A stretch of DNA of 64,000 nucleotides from Icerya purchasi (Eukaryota; Arthropoda; Insecta; Hemiptera; Monophlebidae): positions 184,294,106 through 184,358,105 of the forward strand of contig CM077115.1 of the NCBI GenBank assembly GCA_039619475.1, written 5' to 3'. Under the pieces are notes generated by a model. The model saw nothing but the letters and a program-made list of their open reading frames with translations, did no database searches and was not told the origin of the DNA. Numbering within the stretch: position 1 is the first letter of the stretch; every line of letters starts with the position of its first letter. Below, piece after piece: positions 12,305 through 31,153 of the stretch. The position numbers were made by a program, and so were the translations under genes.

Positions 12305-15300
12305 TCTTTTTTTTTTTTTTTTTTTTTTACTTGTGGCACTATGCATCGTAAATTTGCTTTCTACTTTCCCCTTTGAAGTTTTCAGAGTTGTGAACTTACT
12401 TCTGTATCGTGGTAATATAACATATCTTGCTTTCATCGCCCGAACTATAACTTTCAGTTTACATAAAAAACTAAAGGACTTCATTAAAATCCAAAGTTCA
12501 AACAAGAAAACTAGCTTTATACTTTAAATAAGTGGCATTTAGTTGAATAACGGGAAACAAATGAACGCAACTTCTAATATTTCCCCACCCCCCCTTCAAA
12601 TAATTTTAACTAATCACGTATGTCTAATCTCCAATTCTGCTGCATTCTATCCTTAAATGCTTTTATAAAACTACGAATTTTAATTTCTACACGGGCTATA
12701 CTGCATACAGTTTAAATCAGTAAAATTAGTAGGGTTTAAAGTTTTCTTAATAAGGTCTTGTTTTTTTTATTTTTTCATAGTTCTTAATAACGTCTGATCA
12801 CCCGTGAAATTAGCAGTTTTTTCCACCTGAAAGTAAAGCACGTGCTATCCCCATCGCCCTGTGCAATTTAAACTAAAATTCATACGATTAATAGTAATAC
12901 CCTGAAGTAACCGTAAGCATAATTTCGCAAGATTTTGTACCAACAGGTAGTTATGAGACCCGAAATTGAGCGCTACGACTAAAATACGCGATACACGAAT
13001 ATCACAATTCAGAATTATTAATCTCATTCAACTGATCCAATTGTAGCATTTTAGTGTAGACTGCGATTTGAAGGAGGACCTTTAATTTTTTTTAACCTCT
13101 TTTTGAATATTACAAGGTGGACTCGAACGAAACAGAAAAACAAGCAATCTGCATTGGGTAAATTATTACATAACTTATCTCTATTTTCATAATACAATAC
13201 CGAAACATATGATCCTTGCTATCATTGCATTGTTCTTTGAATGAGTTATTGCCATTTTATTACACCTACGTAAGATGCATATGTTTAAAAACGTATAAAC
13301 ATCTTCATTATCGTTGGAAATCATATGTAATACTTTTTTACAATCCTGACTATGTTTATCGCTGTAAAATTAATCCAACATATAACGGAAAAAAAAAAAC
13401 GAAATTCAAATACAGATTTCTAGTCGAACAAATTTGTAAGAAAATAATAGTCGCAACATCGCAGGAAGTAAATTAGGTGCAACATTCGTCGAGGACGATA
13501 TAAGGAAATACTAGCTATGTCAATGATTCCAAATACCGACTGCTGTTTACTTTTCGTCAATTGTAACCGAAATAGGATTTCCCCACTCACGCTGTATAAA
13601 AACACGATCGTGGATTTTATTTTGTGTTCTTAAAGAAATAAGAACCCGTATTCGACTTCATTTTTAATTTTACACGAAACAGAGTAAACTAGAATAATAC
13701 AAATTTTACGTTACACCGTTAATTAATTAAACATTATAAAAATAATTTATTTCTTTGGAAGAATTTTTTAAGGTACGTTTTCTCACAGACTCGTTTCGGT
13801 TTCGCCTGTTCTTACCGATTCGGCTCGAAGGACAGTCAGAAATCGTAATAAGCTAAAATCTACGTATTAAACGTATTGTTCCATTATTCCTATTTCTTTT
13901 ATCACTGTACAATTATTTTTCTACTAACACGCACGATATTATATGCGTAACATTTGTACGTTTTTGAAATCAAAAAACAAAGGAATACAATTTTTAAAAA
14001 AATTTTATTTATTATTATTCGTGCCACCGGTAAGTCATAGGGAGTTAACGTTTTCGATAAATTGTCTTTTTCTTTTAAAAAACAAAATAAATGAATACGT
14101 ACCGCGCGAACTACCTTTTATTTAAATATTAAAGAGATAATATTATCACAAATAAACTGTATTAAATACGCGACATATTATGATCAAATTAAAATCGCGG
14201 ATTGGAATATATGGATACATTATTTATACTGATTCTTTAAATAAATATAAGACTTTACACGCTAAACATTACGGGCATATTCATTTATTTTTTATTCAAA
14301 AAAAAAAAAAAAAAAAAGAAAAAAAAGAACTTTATTAATATCTTTGGAATTATACAGAAATTATTTTCATTTATTCATTACTCGCACTGGTTAATTAAGA
14401 ATTTCATGATTATCATACCACTATGTTACCGATCAGTTGCTCTTCTAGTCTGAGCTTTTTCTAACTGTTCTTCTTCCATACTTATATGATTTTCTTTTTA
14501 TTTCTCATCTTAAGGGGGTCGTCTACTTTGACCGGTCAAAAAAATCGTTTCCCCCACAAGTCACCTCTTAAACTCCTGAGGAATACATGGATAAAGAGAT
14601 TCTTCAAAATTCGATGTCGTTATAAAGTTACAGGCGTAAAACAGCACTGATAAAAAATCATTTTCAAACATAAATCAGCATTTAGGCGACGAATTAAAAA
14701 TTTATAATCTCACAAAAAGATATATTTCACATCTATCTGTGAAATATAGTGAACGTATAAATAACGGAATAATTTTGATCATTGAAACTGTAAAATTCTA
14801 CAATTAATGGATTTAATTCCGTTTTTTTAATCCTAATAAACGGCTGATCAGGATATATATATATACTATAGTTGTACAAAAAAATATACCGACACCAAAA
14901 ATATCACGATTTTATTAAAGAACAAAAAGTGTAATATGCAATAAATTAAAAACTGATTAATAGTATAAACTTATATTAAACGCATGAAAATGTAATATAT
15001 TACACATCGGTTTTTAAATATGTACAAATACATACATATATTGTTACACTCGAATAAGTTCCTGGAACACTTCGAACAATCCAGTTGCATTTTTTGTACA
15101 AGGAAATTCTCTCGCTAAAAATAAATTACATCATGAAGTCGATATTATTTAGTATTTATTTTTAAATGCGCAATTACATTAAAAAACTCTACTTAAACTC
15201 ACCTTTTTTAATAACACAAATACTATTACAATATGTTACCATTTTAATAATAATATGAATTCGACATTTGTGCGTTATTTTGCAATGATGCTCGAGCCGG

Positions 15301-15480
15301 AAATTATTATTCACCTAAAATAATTAAACATCGGCTTTTCAAGCATTATCTGACTGTTTTGTTGCCACCATGCCTATTCAGTTAAATTCAAAAATTCTGT
15401 GCAACATTAGATATATGGTAGATGTCAGAGTTCGATTTGCGCACCGCCTTTGTCCTAGCGGATCAATGTTATGTCCGTGG
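12305..15480. other. 3' flank of transporter and intergenic DNA; no gene seen
   Basis: A run of T follows the transporter stop (about 12308-12328), and no clear AATAAA polyadenylation signal was found close to it. The stretch holds homopolymer runs (for example A-rich at 14299-14328) and a possible dispersed repeat around 14515-14720, beginning with a patch (gggggtcgtctactttgacc) unlike its surroundings. The short open frames have no recognisable domain. Confidence 0.4.
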
Positions 15481-15539
15481 CGTATAAGACTAGTCCGTTA
15501 TCTATTGAGTTCAGGGCAGGTTTGTAAATCTTAGCAGAC

Positions 15540-16395
15540 AGAGCAGCTAATGTAATGCTTAATTTTTACTAAATTGTTCTACAATTACATCTGCACAAGT
15601 TACTTCGTTACACATGTCTGATACTGTAGTTCCGACATCGATTAAATTTCGTGCTACATGTTTTAATTTTACTAGAGGAAACATAAACCAAGAGAAGTCT
15701 ACACATATTTCATTTTCCAACAGAAAATCACACAACAAATTAGTACTAATTGATAATAAAGTACTTCCAAAGAAAAACGAAGAGAAATACCTCGGAGTTT
15801 ACTTAGATTAAAGGCTAACATGAGAAACACATCCAAAAGAACGGAAGAGAACTTAATATCAGAATAGAACAACTCTACTGGTTAATAGGATATTACTCCA
15901 AATTGTCACTACAAAATCGTGTGCTTGCTAATATATAAAACTGTATAGCGCAACTGTGGGAATGTGCGAAGACGTCTAATAAGCTAGTTATCCCGCGAAT
16001 CCAGAACAAGGTGTTACGCTTAATTTATCAAATGTCATGGTACGTGTCCAGTAACGTACATTGGGATTTAAAAATAGACATGGTGGAAGAAATTATCCGA
16101 GGGTTCGCACAAAAGCATCTGACACAGTTACGTAACCACCCAAATCAGTTCACAGCCGCGTTTTTACACATGGATGCACCATCTACAACACAACTTAAAT
16201 TAACTAAAATAAGAGTCTTAATATCATAATCTTTTTTGAGGGGGAAACATCAATGGACACACTTTCTATGCGCGATTTATTGAGAACATTGTTTGTAGTA
16301 ATAGTCCTCTAGTAAGAACCCCGGGCCGATCTTCCGCGTGTTATTTGGTTTACAGAAAGAAACAAAATAAATAAATAAAAATAAAGAAGCCTAAT
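15540..16395 (+). pseudogene. Jockey/BS-type LINE fragment (end of reverse transcriptase and tail)
   Basis: The frame at 15614-15811 ends in EKYLGVYLD, the KYLG-LD motif that follows the reverse transcriptase palm in Jockey-clade LINEs. After frameshifts the DNA still reads LYWL-GYYSKLSLQNR and QLWECAKTSN (usual QLWG-A--SN). The frame at 16011-16229 then continues with an IQNKVLRLI-type segment, SWYVSSNVHWDLKIDMV, and IRGFAQKHLTQLRNHPN. This matches the C-terminal region of BS/Jockey proteins. It is 5' truncated and ends near an A-rich tail at about 16360-16390. Confidence 0.75.
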
Positions 16396-17610
16396 GTTTA
16401 TTACGTGCATAGGCATTTTGTTCTCCGATAAAAGAATGTCAAAAAAAAACGTGAAATATAACAATATCAAATTCAGTATCATCGTGACACTGTTTTTAAA
16501 TAATATTTAAAGTTTAACGCTACACTTAATTTTCGTGATTATGCTCCCTTCATTCTATACTTTGAAAATGAAAAATAAATTTTTTTTCTCAAAAGTTACG
16601 GTATAATGCCGATATGCTATTTTCATCAAAATTCGTTTTCCAACCTCCAATACAAATACAAGAAACAATATAATGTACTTAATAAATATGCTCGGAAGGG
16701 ATTTTTTTTCGCGTTCGATGTTCGATTTAATTTTACTGCTTTCACGATAAGCAGTAAAAAGGGAGACAAGACAGGACAAAAGAGTTATAACTCGACTGCA
16801 TTCTCTTAATATTCTGAATTAATTTAATATTTATAATTCTCTGGCCAGTAGTAATTTATCGTTACGTAATGTAAAAAATTTATTTTTATCGCTGAAATAA
16901 ACATAATTTCTTGCGACTTTAAAACCTCTACCAAAAGAATGATAAGTTTTACATTTGCTCCAAAAAAAATAATTGAAGTTTAATTCAGCTTTAATTTTGT
17001 GAAGAATTTTTTATTCCTTAATTACAAATTTTTATAACACCTACACTGAATGTCAACATTCTGCGGGACTCTTTCACTGATAAGGAGCAACATTAGTTAA
17101 TTTACGATCCTATGCGCGTGATATGTAATTTTTATTTATTACGTCTACATACATTATTAACACATAAATTTTTTTGGAGGTGGGTTGAATGCAAAATTTT
17201 GATATTAAATCATGGAAACACGATAGAAAAAGTCAAACATAATGTTTTTAAAAACTTTATTTTTAATATTTCTTTAAAATTTTTATGTATTTATCTTTAT
17301 CATAGGTTTGTTTAGTATAATTACGAAAATTTAAAAACCATAAAAACAAACAAAAAAAAAAAAAACGATAAAATAATAGCATGCACAAATTATAAAAAGT
17401 AAAATTATACGCATTTTATTGGAATTTATGAAATTGTGAACATTTTTTATTTAATTAACCATTTAAAATTTAGTTTGTAAATAGTTCAAAATTCTCATAT
17501 TTTCGACATAAATTTATTAAACGATTACTATAAGAATTTTTTATCAATTTCATAATAGAAAAATATTTGCATAAATACGTTAATAAAAATAATATTAAAA
17601 TGAAATGGGC
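16396..17610. other. Intergenic DNA; nothing recognised
   Basis: AT-rich, with A runs near 17350-17365. Open frames of 60-74 codons here are of the length expected by chance in this composition and overlap on both strands. Confidence 0.4.
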
Positions 17611-17611
17611 G

Positions 17612-20600
17612 CTATTTTTTTTTTTTAACGCGCCTTTACTGCGACGGCCAGAGGCACAGCGAAATAGATGGTTACGAAACCTCGTAAAGTTTGACGACTC
17701 GATTTGAAAAAATGATTAGCAGTGTGTACGTCGTTACATAGAATGTTGTCCAAGGGGGTCGGTAGCTGAATTTTACGCGAAAATCATGATATTGTGGGCA
17801 ATCGACCAGAATGTGCTTAACAGATAGTGGAACAGAGCAAGGAGTGCACAGTGGGGAAAGGCTTTTGTTTAGAAGATGTGCGTGAGTTAAACTAACATGC
17901 TCTATTCGTAATCTACATAAAACCGGTTTTCCTTACGGTTGGGGCGGAATGCAGTAGTGCAAACTTTTGCGAAGGATTTGATAGGTCTTAATTTATTTGC
18001 TGGATTTCTCCAAATATCAGGCGACGAAAATAAGTGCAGCACTCGGTGTTGGAAGAAGGAAGACCGCTTCTTTCGTAATTCTGTCAGCGGTTTCATTTCC
18101 GACAATGCCTTTGTGATCTGAGATCCGTGCCAATGTTATGTGTCCAGTTGGGAGTATGGTTAGGCGCGCCTCAACTCGAAGATGCTGGGAATGGTGGTAC
18201 AGGTTCTTTAGGCATTGCAGTGCACTGTATGAGTTCATAAGGATCAATGACTGATCCGGCAAATCGGAGGCTTGATTTATCGCTAGTTTGATCGTGAATA
18301 CTTCCGCTGATAGTATGGAGTAGAATGGTTATAACGAGTAACGGATTTCGCCAAAGTCGTTGCTAAATACTGCACTGCCAACAAAGGAGTCCTGTTTAAA
18401 ATCGTCGACGAAAATCTTGACATAGCTTGGATAGTTCTCCAAGAGTTCTTGCAAGGGTCTTTTAATATAACATCACTGCGGCAGTTTTTTCCGATTTCTA
18501 GCAGAGAATGATCAATTCTTACGGCACAATCATGCCACGGTAGCAGAGTCGATGGCGACCAATAATAAAAGTATGTCAGAGAAATTTCTAATGATTGCAA
18601 GATGCTCATGGCATAGTTAAAATAATAGAACTTTTTTAGTTCATGAGTAGCGGCTAGCAGACTGTAGGCTGATATGGAGGGAGATGATCCTAGGTGTACT
18701 AACACATCGGATATCAGATGTTTCCTAAGTAGATTCATTGTCCACTCCCCACCTTCGTATAACAAGCTGACGACAAGCGATATGTAAAAGGCACCAGTGG
18801 CAAGTTGGAGAGCGATGTGGTGGACAAAGTTGAGTTTATTTAAAACGTTTGGTTTCGCCGGTGCATAAATCGCTGCACCGTAATCACATTTAGATCGGGG
18901 ATTAGTGATCTGTATATACAGAAAAGAGTAGTCGATTAGTTCCGTACAACGTATCCGACAATTTTCGCATCAGATTAAGTTTCTTCGGGCAGAATTTATG
19001 AATATGGTCGATGTGTGGAGTCAAGCGAAGTGTTTCGTCGAAAATCAGTTCCAAATATTTTGCATTTGTGACAGATGGAAAACCTCACCATTCAAACGAA
19101 TTTTGATATTATGATTGTATTTATTTTTCCAGAAAAATGCATAGCTCTGGTTTTTGTAGAAGAGAAATTTACACCGTTTAGCTTCGACCAGATTTTCAAT
19201 TTATTTACAGGTTCTTGTAGCAATTTTTCTCCTGATGTAACATCATGACTTGAGACAGTAAAGTCATCGCCAAAGAGGGAGCATTTGGCCGGAGACTTAA
19301 CTTGTTCCACTAAGTCATTGATCGCCAGTTGGACTTAAAACGGGGCCCCATTCCAGAGTTCTTGAGCATTTGAGGAATGTTGCGCAAAGCAAACTGGAAA
19401 AAATCACTGAGTAAGGAAATTTCGTATGAAAATGGGTAAACGATTTCTGAATCCGAGGTTATATGGCATTCGTAGGATTTTTTAGCGCCAAGCGATGTCG
19501 AACGACTTTGAATAGTCAAAGAAAATAGCCAACAATTGTCTGCTCGTCGCGAAACTGTCGTGGATATTGTTTTGAAGACGGAACAGTTCATTCTGGGTAG
19601 ATCTACCAGCTCTGAATCAACATTGCTGAACACTTATGGAGGAGTCAGTTTCCAGTTTCCGTGCGATTCTTGAATTGAAGATTCGTTCTAAAATTTTGCA
19701 TAGGATAGAAGGGAAATAACTATCCAACACTAAAAAGTTCTTTCCTAGTTTTAACAAAGAAATTATAGTGGCAGTTCTCCAAAATTCTGGAAAGCTTGTT
19801 CAATAGGTCGGTGATTACACTTTCCTGGGAGCATGTTTCAATAGTAAGATATGGAAGTTATCCGGGCCCACTGCGACTGGTTTAGTCTGTTTGTTTGTTT
19901 CATTTAGTTCACGAGGTCAGTTTTCGATTATACGAGTTGTTTTCTATGGTAGAAAAATCAAGTTCGGAGACTGGCAAGTTGTTCGTGATGAATTGGAAAT
20001 CAATGTGGTAGTTGCTGTTTGATGATTCCGCGAAATAAGTTGCGAAGAAGTCTGCAATTTCCATCGGGGCTATGACTACTCTGAGCGGTCTTCTAACTTA
20101 ATATTTGTAGAGACGTGAAAAGTATTGGACTTTTCAAGAGATCTTACTTTCCACCAAACTAACTTGAGTGGAGCTGAAGAATTGACGAAGGATAAAACAT
20201 TTCGCCGGGAAGATCTTTTTGCTTGTTTAAAACACTATTTATTGCTTGTACCTTCCTAGAGTTTACAACATTTCCCATAGTGTGGTTCATCTTCAGAGCT
20301 TTTAGGGCTCTTTGCCTTTTCCGCATTGCGCTAGAGCATTCAACCGACCATCACAATACAAATTTGAGTTGCTCATTGGTGAATGAGACCTTAATTTTTA
20401 AAAAGTATAGTTGACCGTACGAGACAAGGGTGTTCGAAAAGGATTCTACCGTGTGTCGACTGAATCGAGGAATTGCACTAAGTGAAGTTGAAGGTGATTT
20501 TCACGGTGAACATGATATTTAATCCATTCGGCTTTTTGCAAATTTATTCTACGAATGTGGGAATTAGCTTCCGCATAGTAGAAATCTAAGTGAACTTGGA

Positions 20601-21000
20601 CCGGAGTACCATCGTTACCAGCTAGACCAACATATGAACGGACATATTAAGAACTGCAGAAATGTACGGAACAGAAGACCAGATTTAAATTAGACCGAGT
20701 TCGGTACGAAAACTTAAAGTGCGTTTCTGTGAATGTATTCATTAAGGTAAATTCTCTATTCGGCAAGAAGAGTTCAAGAATTTTCCCATTTTTATTTTGG
20801 CGTATGCTGCCCCGAAGTACATGATGCGAGTTGAAGTCTCCTAAGTCTCCTATTAGAATGTATGGCGCCAAAAACGACTGGATAATCGAACGAAGATCGT
20901 CTTGCATGATGTCTTTGTCAGGCGAGAAATATACCGTGCATATCGCGAAAGAAGTTCTAGTAACAAGGAAGCATTATAAAGTCCCACCAATCGATAAAAT
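17612..21000 (-). mobile_element. Decayed Jockey-clade LINE with endonuclease, reverse transcriptase, RNase H and poly-A tail
   Basis: On the minus strand the domains follow the order expected for a Jockey/R1-type second reading frame. At 20907-20647 is an AP-endonuclease piece with LIGDLGDFNSHH. Around 19900-19600 there is a PVAVGPDNFHI segment and an FRAGRST-NELFRL segment. At 19310-19092 comes CSLFGDDFTVSSHD, where the usual YADD box reads FGDD. At 18262-18017 is an RNase H piece with ALQCLKNLYHHSQHLR and HKGIVGNETADRITKEA. At 17905-17780 is a cysteine/histidine motif (PLCTPCS, then SVKHILVDC). A run of T at 17614-17626 on the plus strand is its poly-A tail, marking the 3' end. Many stops and shifts break the frame, and no first reading frame (gag-like) was found, so it is dead and probably 5' truncated. 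Confidence 0.85.
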
Positions 21001-22005
21001 TTTCCAAATCAGTAGAAGACCTTTTATGTACACTCGACTATATCAACCATGCGAAACATTAAAATGCAACTTTTAGTTTTACGTGAAAAATTAAAATTTT
21101 TATAAGTCATATACGTTGGACACTACAGATAGTCATTTAGACAAAAATATAAAATCAGTTTTCAGATTGTGTATATTTATTTTATGTAAATGATTTAGCA
21201 GGCAGATTTTTCTAAAATATAAAGTATACAAAACAGATAAGAATTATTAAAAAACAATAAAACACAGTGAAAAAATAATTTCAAATTTAACAAAAATTTA
21301 AACGCGTTGTTAATTAAATGTATATAGTATAAAAATATAACTTATTGGAAGTAGCGAAGAAACGTCTTTTAACAGTTTTCTTGTCGTGTGTATTATAAAT
21401 TATAATTAATTTTTTTTTCTATTGACGCCCCTCACGCCTTTTGTAAGTATAATGAAAAGTTTTTAAACATTACAATTATATAACAGCTATATATGTGTAT
21501 ACGTATTTATTAATACTTCTTTTTTTGACAAGAAAAAAATAATATGTATCCTATAAAGAACTCTTACAGCTATAAATGAAACAGCGACAAACAAATTTTG
21601 TAGCATAATTAAAACAATTAAAAAAAAAGGAATTAAAATACTCATCAGGAGAACTCATGATACTAGAGGCATCAAAATTACTTCAATACAAAAGCAATCT
21701 ACGATTAAAGTAATGCATATACTGCTCAACACGCTTTAACTATGTCCAGAAAATTATTGTCACAAATGTTTGTTTGCAGGAATTACCAGAGTTACTTAGT
21801 GCAGGGAAGAAAAAAAAAAAAACTAGTTAATTCAGCGATAAAATGTATATAATCATTCTAGAACAAGTTCAACGTACGGAAAACTTAAAATAAACTTTTA
21901 TAATACAATTTTTTAAAAATGCACACAACTTCATCTAACGAATCATGTTTATTATTAATAGATTCTTAGAACGATTAAACGACCTCTCTGATTTATGACG
22001 AATTA
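21001..22005. other. Intergenic DNA; nothing recognised
   Basis: AT-rich spacer between the LINE and the mariner-like element, with A runs near 21808-21824. No coding domain was seen. Confidence 0.4.
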
Positions 22006-22009
22006 TTTC

Positions 22010-22960
22010 ACCGGGCCACCCAAAAAGTTTCAATGATTTCAAACCCGTATAAATCTGATTTAAAAAATCGGGGGAAAAAATTTACATCAGTCAAATGCTT
22101 TCCGTTTGCGACTAAACACGATCTTAATCGAAGCACCCAATTATTGTACACATTCTCCAACATCGATTTTGGAATTTGTGACATTCCGGCTTGAATTCGG
22201 TCCCTTAATTCGTCTAAATTGTGCGGTTTGGTAGTGTAGACTCTAGACTTTAAATATCCTTCAATGATGTTCGCATACTTTTCCGTATTGATGTCACCGT
22301 TGAAGAAGAACAGTCCGACTACCCCTCACGCTGCTCCATACTGTCACACGCGGATCGTGCAATGGTTTTTCACGAATAATGTGCGGATTATCAGCTGACG
22401 GAGCTCAATAACGGCAATTTTGGTTATTTACTGCGCCTGTTGGACGGAAGTGCGCTTTATCACTCATAATAAAATTCTTCACATTGAATTGTCGTTGTCA
22501 ATTTTGTTGAGTGTTATTTCAGCGAAAGATTTTCGAGGGTGATAATCTCAATCAGTTGGCTTCAATAATTGTGAGATAGAGCCAGTTTGAATTGATGATA
22601 ATGCAGATCATAACGCAATATTCGACGGGCAGACTCACGGCTAAGTTGTAGAGATTGTGCACGTTTCTCCACCGAACGACCTAGACTGATTTGTATGGAG
22701 TTGCGCACTTATTCGATGTGTCGAGGCGAGCGAACACTTCTCGGACGACCAGAGGGTTTTTATTCAACGCATTGGCTGTTTCACGGAAATTGTTAACCCA
22801 GTTTAAGATTGTGCTACGATTTGGTACCGATTTTCGCGGAGCAATGTTAAAATGTTTTCGGAATTTTCGCTGCGCACGTATCACAGATTCACTCGTTCAA
22901 AAATAACATTTGACCGCAACGCACGTTGCTGCTTTCGCCAATGCAACATGGTTACTGACC
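22010..22960 (-). mobile_element. Internally deleted mariner-like (IS630/Tc1-mariner superfamily) element
   Basis: The minus-strand frame at 22884-22681 encodes an N-terminal helix-turn-helix region (AQRKFRKHFNI, then STILNWVNNFRETA). In other frames follow an RESARRILRYDLHYH-type segment, SDKAHFRPTGAVNNQNCRY (the SDEAHF catalytic box in altered form) and EKPLHDPRVTVWSSV. The sequence then jumps from the region after the second domain straight to KSRVYTTKPHNLDELRDRI and SCLVANGKHL at the C-terminus. The part that would hold the later catalytic aspartates is therefore deleted. The outer ends are approximate, and no clean terminal inverted repeat could be read. Confidence 0.75.
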
Positions 22961-24470
22961 CATACTAGGAATAAAGTTTACGTTTTTTATCGCACATAGA
23001 GCGCGTTGTGTTCGTTCTACCTACTAGCCGAATATTTCTATTAATTTTTAAAATCGTTGTAACTGTTTGGGTTGCTCGGTATAAAGACGATATATCTGCA
23101 TATACTTTTAAAATGATTTTTCCAAAATGCACTTCAACTGATCAATCCTGTGAAATTTATTCTAGTAGGAAGATGAAAAAATTTAATTTAAAAATTCAAA
23201 ATTGGGCTTTCCCAGGAAAAAATCAACGTGAAATAGTATCGCGAAAAACATGCTATAGAAGTTCAATCCCTTTCAATTATTGTTACTTTATTTTCCCTAT
23301 GGTGCTAAAGAATGGGTGGTTCTCAATTTTTCACGTAAAGTTGCATTATAATATTTTACACAATTGACAAACTATCTTCTACCAATCTGCAAAATTTTAT
23401 TCGAATCGGTGATCTAAGCATCGTAATGTTTCCTTATACGATATAATCCTATTTTTATTGAAAACCCCATTGAACATTCTTTCGGGGATTCCAGAAAAAA
23501 ACATTACCTTATTATTTAATTTGTTTGGCATGTATGTAACAAATTTCGTATGAAAATTTTGACTGTTTCATCACGTTTCGCAGCTGCCGACATTAAATAT
23601 AAACATACGATAACTTTTCATTTTCTACTGCAAAAAAAGTTGTTCCAACATTATTAAAATGACCTATGTTAATTAGACAAACTTATCTTTTTCCGAGACA
23701 CTGACAAAAATTTAAATTAATTAATTTACAAATAAATTCAAAAAAACCAACAATGACTGCTGAACAGTTAATCGGCATGGCAGATAATGGACGAGAATAC
23801 GGAGAAAAATATTCATTTGGTGGTAAGTTTGGTATAAAGTTAAAAATTAGATTTATACTGCATTTTATCGGCAAATGAACCAATGTCATAAGCGAAAACG
23901 AAAATGGAATTAAGAATCACTGACAAATAGGTTCCAAAAATAGTCATTAAATGTGTTAGCATGTCACGATACATTGACGTACGATACGGTTAAACTATGC
24001 ACGGTAGAAACATACTGGGACGAAGACAAAATATTATATAAACAAACTTTTTTAAAAAAATAGTTTAAATTGTGGTTTAATCGTCCGTTTAATGGAAAAC
24101 AATTTATATGCGACCACACAAAATTTAACTGAACCGCAGTTTGAATATCTTTAACTTAGATACTATCATCGGTAATTTTTTTTTTTTTTTTTCGTGGTTT
24201 TATAGCCCTCAGTGGTAACCTAGTTTAAATACATTTACTGAGCATACAAAAATTAGTTTCAAAATGTCTCTTAATGATCTTCATTCGCTTGCATTTGTTT
24301 TCTTTATGAACTCGTATAATATACAGAATATAAAGAAAACATTTAAAATTAAATATATTAATTCGGAAAAAATTATATTGAATATTCAAAAACGGAATCG
24401 AACTCAAAACTTCTATTTCATATTTTCCCATCTTGCGCGGAAATATTAATCTTTTACATGAATACGAAAA
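22961..24470. other. Intergenic DNA downstream of Rpn11; no gene seen
   Basis: The region contains a 119-codon open frame (23008-23367, plus) that begins at GTG, has no recognisable domain and is probably chance. It also has a T run at about 24178-24192. On the minus strand near 24400 there is a B-box-like word (gagttcgattccg), but no convincing A box or fold, so a tRNA or SINE is not called. Confidence 0.35.
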
Positions 24471-24477
24471 ATCGATG

Positions 24478-24483
24478 TTTATT
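24478..24483 (-). promoter_or_regulatory. Candidate polyadenylation signal of Rpn11
   Basis: The plus-strand TTTATT is AATAAA on the minus strand, about 94 bases after the Rpn11 stop codon. The position is right for a polyadenylation signal; there is no other evidence. Confidence 0.5.
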
Positions 24484-24576
24484 TTCTGTAATATCCGGGT
24501 CTTACCATGTGTAATTATTTTATAGATTACAAGAACAACTTACTTCGAGAACAATAAAAATCATGTCCGACTGAGA

Positions 24577-31153
<6,577 letters not shown>

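Noticed and set aside
13216..13605. Overlapping plus and minus frames near 13.4 kb
   Set aside because: No recognisable motif; both are of chance length, and no exon borders fit.
23008..23367. 119-codon open frame on the plus strand
   Set aside because: It starts at GTG, has no domain or splice context and lies beside a dead mariner element in AT-rich DNA. Length alone is not enough.
24380..24440. B-box-like word on the minus strand suggesting a tRNA or SINE
   Set aside because: No A box at a proper distance and no cloverleaf could be drawn; the word may be chance.
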